Of a stretch of DNA of 64,000 bases, positions 7,999-15,725 are shown one piece after another. Each line of letters starts with the position of its first letter. Position 1 is the first letter of the stretch. The position numbers were made by a program, and so were the translations under genes. The notes beneath the pieces are model-generated. The model was not told the DNA's origin and made no database searches. It worked only from the letters and a program-made list of their open reading frames with translations. Source of the stretch: Rhodobacter sp. (GTDB taxonomy: Bacteria > Pseudomonadota > Alphaproteobacteria > Rhodobacterales > Rhodobacteraceae); assembly GCA_030065095.1 (NCBI GenBank), contig JASJDP010000009.1, positions 25,782-89,781 of the forward strand, read 5' to 3'.

Positions 7999-9186
7999 AT
8001 GATCGGCGGCGGTCCCATGGTGCGCCTGCTGCGGCGGCGTACGATGCGAACCGTCTACGGCATCCTGTTGCTGGTCGAGGTGATCTTTCTGTCCGACACC
8101 TTCACATCCGTTCTGGAACGCGCCGTGTCGAATGGCGGCAATGCGCTCGACGTCGCGCTGCTGCTGGTCTACCGGTCGCCGCAGATGATCGACTTCGCCC
8201 TGCCCCTGGCGCTGATGTTGGGGGTCTATTTCGCGGTCACCGCGGCGCGGGACGACAACGAACTGATCATCTGCGCAGGCGCGGGCGTGCGCTGGACCCG
8301 GATACCGGTTTATGCGCTTTGGGTCGGATTCCTCGGATTTGTCGCCAGCCTGCTGCTGTCGGGCTTCCTGATCCCGATGTCGGTCTTTGCCATGCGGCTG
8401 ACGATGCATGAGTTGCAGGCGCGCTACGTCATCGAGCAGCTGACCGAGCCGGGCCCCAGCAACGCGATCCGCCAGTTCGAGGGCCGCACCGTGATCGCCA
8501 CCCCGTCGCAGGACCCGACGGCCGAGCGTGGCAACATCTTCGTGTTCAATCCCGACGCCGACGGGAACTGGCGTGTCAGTCAGGCCGACGACTGGACCGT
8601 CGTCGGGCTGGAAAGCGGCCAGGGCTATCAGGTCCGCATGGAGGGGTTTCGCGACTATTCCGGCGGGCCCGGGTCCGTGCAGGAGATCCCCGAGCCACAG
8701 ACCGGATCCGGACCGGCGCTCAATTTCTCCAGAGTGAATGTCGGCACGGCGACGTTTGACTTTCAGGTCAGCGAGTTGGTCGACGCTGCGGATGTCGCGC
8801 GCCGGTCGCAGGAACGGCTGCTCTATCAGATCGGGCTTGGCCTGCCGCTGGCGCTCGGCGGCGAGGTCGCGGCAGAGCCGTCGCGCCGGTTCGGCGAGAT
8901 GCTGGCGCGCGCGCTGCTGTGTCCGATCGCCGCGCTGATCGCGGTTGCCGGAGCCTCCTGGGCCGGAACGCGGTCGGGCCGTTATCTGGCCTTGCCGGTC
9001 GCAGCCGTCACCGTCCTGGTCGCCGATATCCTGGGTCGCGCCGCTCTGGGCGATGCCGCAGCGCTCGGCGCCCAGGGGTTCTGGCTCAGCGCGGCGGGCG
9101 TCTTTGCGCTCGGGCTCGCGATCCCGCTCGGATATATCCTTGTCCGCGGCGAGGTGATGATCGCCCCCAGCCGGGACCGGGGATGA
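7999..9186 (+). CDS. LptF/LptG (YjgP/YjgQ) family permease, first of a pair
   Basis: A 395-residue membrane protein with hydrophobic helices at about 20-40, 60-85, 100-125 and three more after about 300. A long soluble segment (about 130-290) corresponds to the periplasmic beta-jellyroll domain of LptF/LptG. These proteins form the membrane part of an ABC machine (with LptB) that pulls lipopolysaccharide out of the inner membrane. Housekeeping lptF/lptG in this group usually lie beside lptD/surA; here the pair sits among lipid-synthesis genes, so it may export the lipid made by this cluster. The start could also be ATG 8017. A 103-bp gap precedes it; the stop overlaps the next start (ATGA). 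Confidence 0.85.
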   Translation: MIGGGPMVRLLRRRTMRTVYGILLLVEVIFLSDTFTSVLERAVSNGGNALDVALLLVYRSPQMIDFALPLALMLGVYFAVTAARDDNELIICAGAGVRWTRIPVYALWVGFLGFVASLLLSGFLIPMSVFAMRLTMHELQARYVIEQLTEPGPSNAIRQFEGRTVIATPSQDPTAERGNIFVFNPDADGNWRVSQADDWTVVGLESGQGYQVRMEGFRDYSGGPGSVQEIPEPQTGSGPALNFSRVNVGTATFDFQVSELVDAADVARRSQERLLYQIGLGLPLALGGEVAAEPSRRFGEMLARALLCPIAALIAVAGASWAGTRSGRYLALPVAAVTVLVADILGRAALGDAAALGAQGFWLSAAGVFALGLAIPLGYILVRGEVMIAPSRDRG

Positions 9187-10316
9187 CGGCCTTGCGCAGC
9201 TATCCCATCGCCCGCCTGCGCAGTGCGCTTTTCGGCATTGCGACGCGCCGCGCCGTCACCGATTACCTTAAGATGATCGTGCTGATCAGCTTCCTTCTGC
9301 TGATGATCGCCTGGACCATCGACCTGGCCGAACACTTCCCCAGCCTGCGCCGCGCCGCCGGCGAATCCGGCACCCCGCTTTTGTCGCTCGCCCTGCCCTA
9401 TCTCGGTCACCGCGCCGTCGACATCCTGGCCCGGATGCTGCCCATCGCCTGTTTCTTCGGCGTCTTCCTGGCCGAAATCGTGCGCCGCGAGCGGCTCGAG
9501 ACCGTCGTCCTGGTCACCTCCGGCGCGTCGCCATGGCGGATGTTCGCCGCGGTTCTCTGGGTCGGGCTTTTTACCGGCGCCGTGCTCGACGGTCTCGAGG
9601 CGCGCTGGCGCCCCGCCGCCGTCTGGACCCAGGTCGAGACGGGATTTGGCGACTATGCCCGCCGCTTCCGGCAGGACTGGCTTCAGGGCGAACACTGGTT
9701 TGTCAGCGGCGACACGGCGCTGCGCGGCGAGGTCTTGCGCGCCGATCCGCCCGAGATGCGCAACGTGCTGGTCTTTGTGGGCATCCGCGCGCCGCGGCTG
9801 AAGGCGATCTATGCCGCCGAACGCATGGTGCCGGGCCGCGAGCCGATCCAGTGGACCCTGCTGGACGGCTACGCCTGGGAACTGCAGCAGAACGGCCAGT
9901 CGCTTGAATTCGAGGACTTTCCCATCACGCTGGAACTGCTGCCCCAGAACCTGACCTATCTGGGCGTGCCCGAGTTCTACCTGCCGCAGGACGCGCTTTT
10001 ATGGCTCGACGCGTTGCCCAATTACCGCAACGCGGCCAAGGTCGATGTCGCGCTCTGGCGGCGGATGACCGTCTGGCTGGCCGCGGTCAGCTTTGCATTC
10101 CTGGGCGTGGTGCTGGCGCAGGCGGGCTATACCGGCCGGCAGATGATGATCGCCCGCCTGATCGGACTGGCGGCGATGGGCTACAGCGCCGTGGTGTCGC
10201 TCAAGGTGTTCTGGGCTCTGGGAGAGCTTGGCGTGCTTTCGGCCCCGCTGGCCACGCTCGGCGCGCCGGTCCTGGGCCTGGCAATCGCATGGGTGTTCCT
10301 GCGAAAAATGGCGTGA
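9183..10316 (+). CDS. LptF/LptG family permease, second of a pair
   Basis: Start ATG 9183 overlaps the stop of the preceding permease, so the two are translationally coupled; 377 residues. Same architecture: three N-terminal hydrophobic helices (about 30-50, 70-95, 105-130), a periplasmic segment of roughly 150 residues, and three C-terminal helices. The two genes together resemble an LptF-LptG heterodimer. No LptB-type ATPase or LptC/LptA-like gene is in this cluster, so energy and the periplasmic bridge would have to come from the housekeeping Lpt machine or another locus. It ends 4 bp before the convergent nucleotidyltransferase gene. Confidence 0.84.
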   Translation: MTALRSYPIARLRSALFGIATRRAVTDYLKMIVLISFLLLMIAWTIDLAEHFPSLRRAAGESGTPLLSLALPYLGHRAVDILARMLPIACFFGVFLAEIVRRERLETVVLVTSGASPWRMFAAVLWVGLFTGAVLDGLEARWRPAAVWTQVETGFGDYARRFRQDWLQGEHWFVSGDTALRGEVLRADPPEMRNVLVFVGIRAPRLKAIYAAERMVPGREPIQWTLLDGYAWELQQNGQSLEFEDFPITLELLPQNLTYLGVPEFYLPQDALLWLDALPNYRNAAKVDVALWRRMTVWLAAVSFAFLGVVLAQAGYTGRQMMIARLIGLAAMGYSAVVSLKVFWALGELGVLSAPLATLGAPVLGLAIAWVFLRKMA

Positions 10317-10320
10317 GGCC

Positions 10321-11091
10321 TCAGGCGGCCGGGGCCCCGCTGCCCCGATGCCGCGCCCGCCATGCCTGAATCTTCGGAAAAACAACCCGTTCGGCGCGTT
10401 CCAGCATCCGTTCGTCGTCGATCTCGGCCCAGGGCACGCCCTCGAGCAGAACGCATTCGATCGCATCCTCGCGACTCAGCGCCACCAGCCCTGGCTCGTA
10501 GTGCTCCTCGGGGTTCTGCGCCATGACGTCCAGCGCCACCCGGCGCATCCGCGCCACCGCCTGCGCCGTCAGTTCGGTCACCCCGATCATCTCGCCAAGC
10601 GGCGGCTCGGCCCGCCTGCGGATATCCTTGGACACGTCCAGCATATGCAGCGGCCCGCCCTGGACACCGGCGGCCCAGACATATTCCTCGTCCCCCGCAC
10701 CCGTCGGCGTCGAGACCAGAAACCGGTTCGAGGTGCCGTCGACCGCATCCAAAACCTGCGGTGCGTAGATCAGATCGCCTTCGAGGATCAGGCACGGCCC
10801 CTCGGCCCCCTCAAGACCCACCGCCAGCGACCACAGATTGCCGGTCGTTGCGTAATGCGGGTTGTGGCACAGTTCGACATCCGTGCCCGCGAATGCCGCC
10901 TCGAATTGATCGCTCAGATGCCCCGTGACGATCCTGATCCGCGCCGCGCCCCAGGACCGCAGTGCCGCCACCGACTGTTCGATCAGGGTCGCGCCGCCGA
11001 CCTGCAACAGCCCTTTCGGCATGAGCTTGCCGCGCGGGCCCATGCGCACGCCCAGGCCCGCCGCAAGCACAATCGCGGTGATCTCGGCCAT
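10321..11091 (-). CDS. LicC/IPCT-like sugar- or polyol-phosphate nucleotidyltransferase
   Basis: A 256-residue nucleotidyltransferase of the GT-A fold. The N-terminal signature LAAGLGVRMGPRGKLMPKGL (residues 9-28) binds the NTP, Asp106 in LEGDLIY is the probable metal ligand, and NPHYATTGNLWSL recalls the NNxxSL segment of LicC (CTP:phosphocholine cytidylyltransferase) and CTP:inositol-1-phosphate cytidylyltransferase. It lies on the opposite strand, divergent from the CDP-alcohol phosphotransferase with an 88-bp gap. With inositol-phosphate synthase nearby, the best guess is CTP + inositol phosphate giving CDP-inositol. Choline- or ethanolamine-phosphate activation is the main alternative. 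Nucleotide and substrate cannot be read directly from the sequence. Confidence 0.8.
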   Translation of the reverse strand: MAEITAIVLAAGLGVRMGPRGKLMPKGLLQVGGATLIEQSVAALRSWGAARIRIVTGHLSDQFEAAFAGTDVELCHNPHYATTGNLWSLAVGLEGAEGPCLILEGDLIYAPQVLDAVDGTSNRFLVSTPTGAGDEEYVWAAGVQGGPLHMLDVSKDIRRRAEPPLGEMIGVTELTAQAVARMRRVALDVMAQNPEEHYEPGLVALSREDAIECVLLEGVPWAEIDDERMLERAERVVFPKIQAWRARHRGSGAPAA

Positions 11092-11132
11092 GACGTCCCC
11101 TGGTGATCCTACAGAACCGCTCGCATCCGTGG

Positions 11133-11155
11133 CGGACCCTATGCTAGGCGGTCCG
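11133..11155. promoter_or_regulatory. Inverted repeat in the divergent nucleotidyltransferase / CDP-alcohol transferase promoter
   Basis: CGGACC and GGTCCG flank an 11-base spacer containing TATGCT, a possible -10 element. The site lies centrally in the 88-base gap between divergent genes, where a single regulator could control both. The arms are only six bases, so chance is possible. Confidence 0.3.
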
Positions 11156-11179
11156 GGGCATCAAGGCAGGGAGCCCCGC

Positions 11180-11875
11180 GTGACGTCAGAAAGCCACTAT
11201 CGCCTGAAGGACATCTTTCGGGACCTCAGAAGCGAGAAGTTCGCCGAAGAGATGCGCGGCAACTGGTCGACCGCGCTGTTGTGCCGGGTGCCGGGATTCT
11301 TTCTGGTCTGGGTCTTCGTGCGGCTGCGGATCGGCGCGATGGCCGTGTCGCTTGCCGCCCTGTTGCTGGCTTTCGCGCTGCCTGTTCTGGCCTATGCGGT
11401 TCCGATCGGAACAGCGGGTCTCTGGGTGGCCGTGACGGGGCTGGTCTTTCAGGTGCTCGATTGCGCGGACGGCACGCTGGCACGGGTCACCGGAACCACG
11501 TCGCAGGCGGGGGCGGATGTGGATTTTCTGACCGACATGGCGCAATGGGGCTTTCTGTACCTCGCCATCGGCATCCTTGCCGACCGGACGCTCGACGCCG
11601 GCTGGGGCTGGTCCGCGGTCGCCTGCGCCGCCGCCTGGGTGCGGCTGATGGCGCGAACGGCCCGCGACCGCCTGGATGCGGATGACGGGTCGCCGCCGGC
11701 GCCGATCAGCCTGAAAAACGCGGTGCCGGTGTTCCTGGCCGGGATCTCCGGCCTTCTGCCGTTTCTGGCGCTGAGCGGCCCGTGGTTGGGCTATGCCGTG
11801 ATCGCGCTTCTCGTCTATGCGGTGCTTGACGTGCTCGAGGGCCTATTGCCGCTCTTCCGCACGATCGGCCGATGA
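11180..11875 (+). CDS. CDP-alcohol phosphatidyltransferase family enzyme
   Basis: A 231-residue membrane enzyme. The start is placed at GTG 11180 with a GGCAGGGA ribosome site; longer in-frame starts run into the promoter. The complete family signature D-x2-D-G-x2-A-R-x8-G-x3-D-x3-D is present at residues 94-119, with all metal-binding aspartates (D94, D97, D115, D119). Hydrophobic helices flank it. The family moves a phospho-group from a CDP-linked donor to an alcohol, as in phosphatidylinositol-phosphate synthase or di-myo-inositol-phosphate-phosphate synthase (DIPPS). A neighbouring LicC/IPCT-like gene resembles the separated first half of archaeal IPCT/DIPPS fusions. Proposed role: transfer of phosphoinositol to a lipid alcohol, or of phosphatidyl to inositol phosphate. 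The stop overlaps the next start. Confidence 0.88.
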   Translation: MTSESHYRLKDIFRDLRSEKFAEEMRGNWSTALLCRVPGFFLVWVFVRLRIGAMAVSLAALLLAFALPVLAYAVPIGTAGLWVAVTGLVFQVLDCADGTLARVTGTTSQAGADVDFLTDMAQWGFLYLAIGILADRTLDAGWGWSAVACAAAWVRLMARTARDRLDADDGSPPAPISLKNAVPVFLAGISGLLPFLALSGPWLGYAVIALLVYAVLDVLEGLLPLFRTIGR

Positions 11876-13002
11876 AGATCGTCCATATCTGCCCCTACGA
11901 CATGACCCGCCCCGGCGGCGTGCAGCGCCATGTGCGCGACTTCGCCGCCTGGCTGAACGGCGAAGGCCATGCCTCGCGCATCCTGGCGCCCCCCGCCCCC
12001 GGGCAACGGACCAAGCCGCCGGGTGAAGTGATCGAAATCGGGACCTCCCGCGCCGTGAACGTCCACGGTACCGGATTCGAGGTCAGCTGGGCGCCGACGC
12101 GGCAACGCAGGGCCTGGGCGCGAGAACTGCATGCCTGGGGCGCGGATCTGATCCACATGCATACCCCCTGGACGCCGCTGCTGACGTGGCAGATGTGGCG
12201 CGCATTGCGCCTTCCCACCGTCGCAACGGTGCATGCAACTCTGCCCGCAGCGGACGCCCGGGGACCTGTCGACCGCTACATCCGCTGGGCCGCCCGGCGC
12301 ATTCTGCCGCAGGTTCAGGCGGTCGTGGTTCCCTCGGCATCCCCCCAGCCCCTGCTGGAGCGGCTGATACCGGGGTTGCAGACGGTTGTGCTGCCGCCCT
12401 CGGTCGATCTCGCGCCATGGCGCGACGCCGCAGGGGGCCGCGTCAGGCAGGAATGCCTGCACCTGGCGTTCCTCGGCCGCCTCGAACCGCGCAAGGGCGT
12501 CGATATCCTGCTGCAGGCCTGGCCCCGGATCGCCGATGCGCTGCCGCGGGCCCGCCTTACAATCGCCGGCGACGGCCCGATGCGTGCGCGGGTCGAGGCC
12601 GCCGTCTCCGACCGTCTGCGGTTCCTGCCGCGTCCCGAAGATGCCGCCGCGTGTCGCCTGCTCGCTGAAACCGATGTCTTCCTCGCCCCCGCGCCCTATG
12701 GCGAAAGCTTCGGTCTCGTACTGACCGAGGCGATGTCCGCCGGTGCCCTGCCGGTTGCCGCGGCCAATTCCGGCTATGCGTCGGTCCTGACGGGCGACGG
12801 CGCCGGGCTTTTGGTTCCGCCCGGCGATGCCGCGGCGCTCGCATCCCGTGTGGTCGCGCTGGCGCGCGACCCGCAACAGCAGGCGCAGCTTGGCGCCTGG
12901 GCCAGGTCAGAGGCGCGCCGGCACGACATCGCAAGCACAGGCCCAAGGTATCTGGACCTCTTCGAGACCGTCCTTGCGGGCACGCCCGCGCCCGCGGATT
13001 GA
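11872..13002 (+). CDS. GT4 family glycosyltransferase
   Basis: A 376-residue GT-B fold glycosyltransferase of family 4, cytoplasmic and probably membrane-associated. The N-terminal glycine-rich loop PGGVQRHVRDFA, the middle LGRLEPRKGVDILLQAW, and the E-x7-E pair (GESFGLVLTE) are characteristic of retaining GT4 enzymes such as PimA/PimB-type inositol-lipid mannosyltransferases and bacterial glycolipid synthases. Start ATG 11872 overlaps the CDP-alcohol transferase stop, implying coupled translation and use of the same product. It could add a hexose, mannose or uronic acid to the inositol or sphingoid head group; donor and acceptor are unknown. Confidence 0.87.
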   Translation: MKIVHICPYDMTRPGGVQRHVRDFAAWLNGEGHASRILAPPAPGQRTKPPGEVIEIGTSRAVNVHGTGFEVSWAPTRQRRAWARELHAWGADLIHMHTPWTPLLTWQMWRALRLPTVATVHATLPAADARGPVDRYIRWAARRILPQVQAVVVPSASPQPLLERLIPGLQTVVLPPSVDLAPWRDAAGGRVRQECLHLAFLGRLEPRKGVDILLQAWPRIADALPRARLTIAGDGPMRARVEAAVSDRLRFLPRPEDAAACRLLAETDVFLAPAPYGESFGLVLTEAMSAGALPVAAANSGYASVLTGDGAGLLVPPGDAAALASRVVALARDPQQQAQLGAWARSEARRHDIASTGPRYLDLFETVLAGTPAPAD

Positions 13003-13267
13003 CCGCAACCGCGTTTCGAGGGTTTTGGAATTGCACGTCACCGGGGTCATCGCAGGGCGCGCTGTGTCGTGAGCGGCTTGCCGGGCCGGTTTGGCTCTTG
13101 CGCTGCCGTTGCCCATCGCGAGATAGTCTGCGCCAAGGGCCGCACGCAAATGCCTGTTCCGGGTCGGAACTCGCCGACCGCAGGGGCATCGGACATCAAG
13201 CCGGTGCAGGCCCGCTTGACCTCTGCGCCCGGCCATGGCCAAAGGGGCGCAAAAGGCAAGGGCAGGC

Positions 13268-13846
13268 ATGGTCAGGCGGCTTTACGACTGGACGGTTTCG
13301 CTGGCGGCGTCACGGAATGCGCTGTGGGCCCTGGCAATCGTGGCGTTCCTGGAAAGCTCGGTCTTCCCGATCCCGCCCGACATCCTGATGATTCCGATGA
13401 TCCTCGCAGCCCCCTCCCGCGCCTTCCTGATCGCAGGCGTGGCGCTGGCGGCGTCGGTCCTGGGCGGGTTGCTTGGATACTATATCGGCTATGGCCTTTT
13501 CGAGACCGTCGGCGGCCCGGTGCTGGAGTTTTACGGGAAAGAAGCCTATTTCGACGAATTCCGCGCCCGCTACAACGACTGGGGCGCCTGGGCCGTCCTG
13601 GTCGCCGGGGTCACGCCGTTTCCCTACAAGGTGATCACGATCCTGTCGGGCGCAACCGCGCTCAGTCTGCCGGTGTTCATCGCCGCCTCGATCCTGGCCC
13701 GCGGCCTGCGGTTTTTCGTCGTGGCGGGATTACTCTGGAAATACGGCGAGCCGATTCGGTATTTTATAGAAAGGCGGCTGGGATTGATGTTCACGATCTT
13801 TGTCGTGCTCCTGATCGGAGGTGTCCTGTTGGCGAGGTACCTATGA
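13268..13846 (+). CDS. YqaA/DedA-like small membrane protein
   Basis: A 192-residue membrane protein of the YqaA type within the DedA/SNARE-associated superfamily. Residues from VRRLYDWTVSLAAS through FPIPPDILMIPMILA and the later VTPFPYKVITILSGA motif are typical; the last carries the conserved proline and glycine of the re-entrant loop. DedA-superfamily proteins are linked to lipid scrambling or undecaprenyl-phosphate recycling; the role of YqaA proteins is unclear. Start ATG 13268 is preferred over 13235 because it follows a purine-rich ribosome site and matches usual family N-termini. The stop overlaps the dsbB start (ATGA). Confidence 0.82.
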   Translation: MVRRLYDWTVSLAASRNALWALAIVAFLESSVFPIPPDILMIPMILAAPSRAFLIAGVALAASVLGGLLGYYIGYGLFETVGGPVLEFYGKEAYFDEFRARYNDWGAWAVLVAGVTPFPYKVITILSGATALSLPVFIAASILARGLRFFVVAGLLWKYGEPIRYFIERRLGLMFTIFVVLLIGGVLLARYL

Positions 13847-14313
13847 CACGCACCCATACTGTTCTGCTCGCCGCCGGCGGGTCGCTGGCATTGCTGCTTG
13901 GCGCCTTCGGCTTTCAGATGCTGGGATACGCCCCCTGCCAGATGTGCCTCTGGCAGCGCTGGCCGCACGGCGCGGCCGTCGTCATCGGCCTGATCGCACT
14001 GGCCCTGCCCGGACGGGCCCTGCCGCTGCTTGGAGCGCTCGCCGCGCTGACCACCGCCGGCATCGGCGTCTTTCACACCGGGGTCGAGCGCGACTGGTGG
14101 GAGGGGATTACGGCCTGTGCCGTATCGGGCGACATCACCGGGCTCAGCACCGCCGATCTTCTGGACACCAGCCGCGATGTCGGCCCGCCTTTGGTGAAAT
14201 GCGACGAGGTCGCCTGGGAGTTCCTGAGCCTCAGCATGGCGACCTGGAACGCGCTCGTCAGCTTCGGGCTGGCCGGCGTCTGGCTGTTTGCCGCCAGGCA
14301 GAGCCGCGGCTGA
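13843..14313 (+). CDS. dsbB: Disulfide bond formation protein DsbB
   Basis: A 156-residue inner-membrane protein with four predicted helices. DsbB reoxidises DsbA by passing electrons to quinone. The first cysteine pair is C32-x2-C35 (APCQMCLWQRW, family hallmark). The second periplasmic cysteines are C92 and C120, at the usual spacing for short alphaproteobacterial DsbB forms. Its start overlaps the YqaA-like gene, so the two are co-translated. No dsbA lies in the window. Confidence 0.92.
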   Translation: MTRTHTVLLAAGGSLALLLGAFGFQMLGYAPCQMCLWQRWPHGAAVVIGLIALALPGRALPLLGALAALTTAGIGVFHTGVERDWWEGITACAVSGDITGLSTADLLDTSRDVGPPLVKCDEVAWEFLSLSMATWNALVSFGLAGVWLFAARQSRG

Positions 14314-14440
14314 TCTTTTTTCGTCAGGTTCGCCTCGGCGTGCAACGGCGATCTGCGGGTCTGTCTCGATGGCGACAAAGCTCGTGCATGAAAGTGCCGG
14401 GGTTGGCGGCGCGGGATGAACCTCGATGACGCCAAGTTCG

Positions 14441-14689
14441 ACCGGTTCCGGCCTGGAGCGGACCTTGCCTATTGAGCGCTAAGCTGCGCCATCGCCGACC
14501 CGCGGGGAGGCGACCCGGACCTCTGAACGGCTCGATTTATCCCCGCAAAGTCCGCACGACCTCAATGCGATACGCGCCGTCAGAAAATCGCCTCCCCTCC
14601 GGGGCGGGTCGGCGATGGCGCGGCGGCCTGCGGCCTTGATTCCGCGCCTGAAGACTGATCGGGAACGTCCGCTCCAGGCCAAAACCGCC
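14441..14689. repeat. Dispersed hairpin-forming repeat, copy 1
   Basis: About 249 bases between dsbB and a convergent dehydrogenase gene. The ends are inverted repeats: ACCGGTTCCGGCCTGGAGCG on the left and the complementary CGCTCCAGGCCAAAACCG on the right. An inner inverted pair is CATCGCCGACCCGCGGGGAG near 14491 and CTCCCCTCCGGGGCGGGTCG near 14593. The interior matches 23226-23473 closely over most of its length. No open frame resembles a transposase, so it looks like a non-autonomous (MITE-like) element. Confidence 0.8.
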
Positions 14690-14771
14690 CAAGAGTTCCA
14701 CACCACACATCTCGCCCTCGTGTCTCCGCAAGCAGAGCCGGAAAGCTGGCCCCACCCCCCACTGGGAGCAT

Positions 14772-15647
14772 CTAGCCGTCGAGCGCCCGCAGCCGCTTGA
14801 TCAGCGATGATGTATCCCAGCGCCCGCCGCCGATCTTCTGGACCTCCTTGTAGAACTGGTCGACCAGGGCCGTGACCGGCAGCGCGGCGCCGTTCTCGTC
14901 CGCCGTCGACAGGCATATGCCAAGATCCTTCCGCATCCAGTCCACCGCAAAGCCGTGCTCGAAATGATCGTCCAGCATCGTCTCGTAGCGGTTGACCATC
15001 TGCCACGACCCCGCCGCACCGCCGCCGATCACCTCGACCACCGCGCGCCCGTCGAGGCCGGCCTTTTCGGCGAAATGCAGACCCTCGCTCAGCCCTTGTA
15101 CCAGCCCGGCGATACAGATCTGGTTGACCATCTTCGTCAGCTGGCCCGATCCGCTTTCCCCCAGCCGCTTGCAAAGCTTGGCATAGGCGTCCATCACCGG
15201 CTCGGCCCGGTCGAACGCGCCCTGATCGCCGCCGCACATGATCACCAGCTGGCCATTCTCGGCGCCCGCCTGGCCGCCCGAGACCGGCGCGTCGACAAAG
15301 GAAATCTGCCGCTCGTTCGCCGCGGCAAACATCTCGCGCGTGACCGCCGCCGACACCGTGGTGTGATCGACAAAGACCGTGCCCGCGCCCATGCCCGCCA
15401 GTGCGCCGACTTCGCCCAGGCAGACGGACCGCAGGTCGTCGTCGTTGCCGACGCAGGCCATCACGAATTCCGCCCCCTGCGCCGCATCGCGCGGCGTCGC
15501 CGCCGCCGCACCGCCATGCTGGGCGACCCAGGCTTCGGCCTTGGCCGCTGTGCGGTTGTAGACGGTGACCTCGTGTCCGGCGGCGGCCAAATGCCCCGCC
15601 ATCGGATAGCCCATCACGCCCAATCCCAGAAAAGCTACTTTCGCCAT
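14772..15647 (-). CDS. NAD(P)-dependent beta-hydroxyacid dehydrogenase (3-hydroxyisobutyrate dehydrogenase family)
   Basis: A 291-residue two-domain enzyme. The N-terminal Rossmann motif is FLGLGVMGYPMAGHLA. The substrate-binding signature DAPVSGGQAGAENGQL lies at about 128-143, and the catalytic lysine is in QLTKMVNQ (about residue 172). The family oxidises 3-hydroxyisobutyrate, tartronate semialdehyde, 6-phosphogluconate-like or glyoxylate substrates. Asn/Arg choices after NRT in the cofactor loop favour NADP, but this is a weak guide. It stands alone, with a repeat downstream and a divergent penicillin acylase gene upstream. The precise substrate is not determined. Confidence 0.88.
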   Translation of the reverse strand: MAKVAFLGLGVMGYPMAGHLAAAGHEVTVYNRTAAKAEAWVAQHGGAAAATPRDAAQGAEFVMACVGNDDDLRSVCLGEVGALAGMGAGTVFVDHTTVSAAVTREMFAAANERQISFVDAPVSGGQAGAENGQLVIMCGGDQGAFDRAEPVMDAYAKLCKRLGESGSGQLTKMVNQICIAGLVQGLSEGLHFAEKAGLDGRAVVEVIGGGAAGSWQMVNRYETMLDDHFEHGFAVDWMRKDLGICLSTADENGAALPVTALVDQFYKEVQKIGGGRWDTSSLIKRLRALDG

Positions 15648-15725
15648 GCCGGTCCATCCCCCATTGCCTAGCCGCGTTCGGCTGTCTACCTAACGGCTTC
15701 AACCCCGCGGTCAACCGGGATCACC

